Positions 62,539 to 64,000 of a DNA stretch of 64,000 nucleotides are shown in pieces; the stretch's first letter is position 1, and every line of letters begins with the position of its first letter. The position numbers were made by a program, and so were the translations under genes. Below the pieces are notes generated by a model. That model saw nothing but the letters and a program-made list of their open reading frames with translations, had not been told where the DNA came from and made no database searches. The DNA lies in contig PNLP01000022.1 in the NCBI GenBank assembly GCA_013823135.1, positions 40,596-104,595 on the forward strand, read 5' to 3'. Source of the stretch: Planctomycetaceae bacterium (GTDB taxonomy: Bacteria > Planctomycetota > Planctomycetia > Gemmatales > Gemmataceae).

Positions 62539-62644
62539 CTCACTTCCTCAGATCAGTTGCCTGACGCGATGAGTCGTGTCGGCGTCATCGTTTTCACTCC
62601 AACAACTTCGTCGTTTACGCTCTGGCGACAGCCCGGAGGGAGCC

Positions 62645-64000
62645 ATGCGTTACTGGAAATACTTGTCGCCCATCTTCACCGTCCTGGCGGTTGGTGGTGT
62701 TGCGTTCGCGGCTTACGTGACTCGCGAGCGTTGGCTTCCTCACGTCTTCCCGGTGAAGCCGGGAGCGAAAACTGACGGGCACGGCGCGAAGGCCGAAGGG
62801 CACGACGACCACGCTGGTCACGATCATGGCCCTCGTGGTGATCGCCTGAAGCTCAGCCCACAGGCCCAGGCGAACCTCGGCCTCGACAAGGACGGGGCGG
62901 TCGATTCGCTCATCCCGACGGAATACTGGCGACGGGTGCCGGTTCCTGGCGTGGTCGTGGACCGCCCAGGCGAAAGTGACCGTGGAGTGACGTCCAAGGT
63001 CGCCGGGATCGTGACCGAGATCAAGGCGCGGCCCGGTGATACCGTCAGGGCTGGCGACCCGTTGTTCACGCTTCAACTCGTCAGCGAGTTCTTGCAGGGC
63101 GTCCAAACCGACATGGCCAAGGCGGCGCGGGAATTGGACTTCGCGATTGCGAAGCGTGATCGGGTTGCCGCGCTTGTCAAAGGGGGCACGCAGTCAGGGG
63201 CCGCGTTGATCGAGGAAGAGAATCAGGTCAAGCGGGTGGTCACGCAAATCCAAGCGTACCGCAGACAACTTCAGGTCTTCGGAATGACGCTGGAGCAGGT
63301 GGACCGGGCCGAGAAAGGTGAAGTAGTTACCGCAGTGACGGTGTTCGCCCCGGCGGGGCCGACGACGAGTTGGTTCCCGTTCCCGTCAACGGAAGACGGT
63401 CTGCTTTACGAAGTGCAAGAACTGTCGGTTCATCGCGGGGCACAGGTTCAGGCGGGGCAGACGTTGTGTCTACTCGCCAATCACCAGCGATTGTTCGTCG
63501 AGGGTCAGGCGTTCGCATCCGAGACGAAGTCGCTCGCTGCGGCAGCCGAGAAAAGTTTGCCGATCCGAATCGAGTTCCCCGGCGAAACACCCGGCGATTG
63601 GCCCGAAGTGCCGCCGTTGACCGTCAACCACATGGGTTCACCACCCGCTGCCGGGGCGACGTTCCCGTTCTACCTGCCGCTTGAGAACCAGTACCACCAG
63701 TTCACGAAAGGTGGGAAGACTCGCTTCGCGTGGCGATTCCGACCCGGCCAGCGGGTGCGACTGCGTTTGCCCGTCGAGAAGATCGTCACGCTCGGGCCGG
63801 ACGGGAAGACCGAGTTGCTGCCGTTCGTGCTTCCAGCCGGGGCTGTCGTGCGTGAGGGGGCAGAGGCGTTCGTGTTCGTGCAGAACGGGGACGTGTTCGT
63901 GAAGAAGGCCGTGCAGGTCTTGTACGAGGACCGGAACGAAACCGTGATTGCCCGTGGGGGGAACGTCTCGGCTGCCGACTTCGTGGTCCGAACTTCCGCA
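62645..64000 (+). CDS. Membrane-fusion protein with His-rich segment, CusB/CzcB-like, truncated by window end
   Basis: 452 codons open to the right edge, ATG 4 nt after CCCGGAGGG. One TM (about 10-25) is followed by a His-rich segment with HDDHAGHDHGP (about 50-70), a likely metal site. RVPVPGVVVDRPGESDRGVTS, AGIVTEIKARPGDTVRAGDPL (lipoyl-like half) and a coiled-coil with QLQVFGMTLEQVDRAEKGEV follow. The C-terminal beta-barrel region continues out of the window. The RND pump of module C is therefore expected beyond 64 kb. The frame is not annotated elsewhere because it lacks a stop. Confidence 0.87.
   Translation, partial: MRYWKYLSPIFTVLAVGGVAFAAYVTRERWLPHVFPVKPGAKTDGHGAKAEGHDDHAGHDHGPRGDRLKLSPQAQANLGLDKDGAVDSLIPTEYWRRVPVPGVVVDRPGESDRGVTSKVAGIVTEIKARPGDTVRAGDPLFTLQLVSEFLQGVQTDMAKAARELDFAIAKRDRVAALVKGGTQSGAALIEEENQVKRVVTQIQAYRRQLQVFGMTLEQVDRAEKGEVVTAVTVFAPAGPTTSWFPFPSTEDGLLYEVQELSVHRGAQVQAGQTLCLLANHQRLFVEGQAFASETKSLAAAAEKSLPIRIEFPGETPGDWPEVPPLTVNHMGSPPAAGATFPFYLPLENQYHQFTKGGKTRFAWRFRPGQRVRLRLPVEKIVTLGPDGKTELLPFVLPAGAVVREGAEAFVFVQNGDVFVKKAVQVLYEDRNETVIARGGNVSAADFVVRTSA

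Overview
The window reads as a chromosome segment of a planctomycete, most likely a member of the Gemmataceae. The evidence is high GC content together with families typical of that group: a YTV-repeat cell-wall protein, a BBP7-like outer-membrane barrel, DUF1080 and DUF1559 proteins, a DUF6800-like basic protein, menaquinone synthesis by the futalosine route, and many genes whose intergenic gaps hold long perfect inverted repeats. No rRNA, tRNA or CRISPR array was seen. All family names come from reading the translations; no database search was possible.

Region 1 (1-23.7 kb) looks like ordinary chromosome. It holds the start of an esterase-like gene, a secreted TPR protein, a CbiE-CbiT cobalamin methyltransferase, a GT-C-like membrane protein, the YTV protein, a DUF1080 protein, a histidine kinase followed by a DUF1559 protein, a MATE exporter, mqnA and mqnC side by side, an ABC ATPase, a serine hydrolase, the BBP7-like barrel, a large membrane protein, a sugar-phosphate isomerase-like TIM barrel and a PabA/TrpG amidotransferase. 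Gaps here repeatedly carry perfect inverted repeats that probably act as terminators.

Region 2 (about 23.7-38.8 kb) is an integrative element. A large serine recombinase is followed by a same-strand train of genes, most with strong Shine-Dalgarno sites: a phage GP88-like protein, a DnaQ-type exonuclease with a DUF3820-like tail, a RavA-like MoxR ATPase, a DUF6573-like protein, a ViaA-like VWA protein, a DUF6744-like protein, a divergent sliding-clamp (DnaN-like) protein, and small membrane-associated proteins. A three-gene cassette of about 1.4 kb occurs twice, flanking a sigma-like regulator and a gene remnant. This is the best candidate for an undescribed system: an integrating element carrying its own clamp-like protein and exonuclease plus a MoxR-VWA chaperone pair.

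Region 3 (38.8-64 kb) is dominated by heavy-metal resistance. After three related lipoprotein genes and a divergent XRE regulator come at least three efflux modules. Module A (minus strand) is a CxC-type Cys-rich exported protein, a membrane-fusion protein (MFP) with three metal-binding domains, an oversized 1477-residue HME-RND pump and a DUF6370-like protein; a TolC-like gene converges on it. Module B (plus strand) is a CxC protein, an MFP with Cys/His repeats, a normal-size HME-RND pump, a lipoprotein carrying the same Cys/His repeat, a small Cys-rich protein and an exported HMA protein. Module C is a CxC protein, a TolC-like protein, another CxC protein and an MFP that runs off the right edge. 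Each MFP is immediately preceded by a CxC protein, which suggests an unrecognised periplasmic metal-binding partner of these pumps. Whether region 3 belongs to the same mobile island as region 2 cannot be decided here because no right boundary was found.
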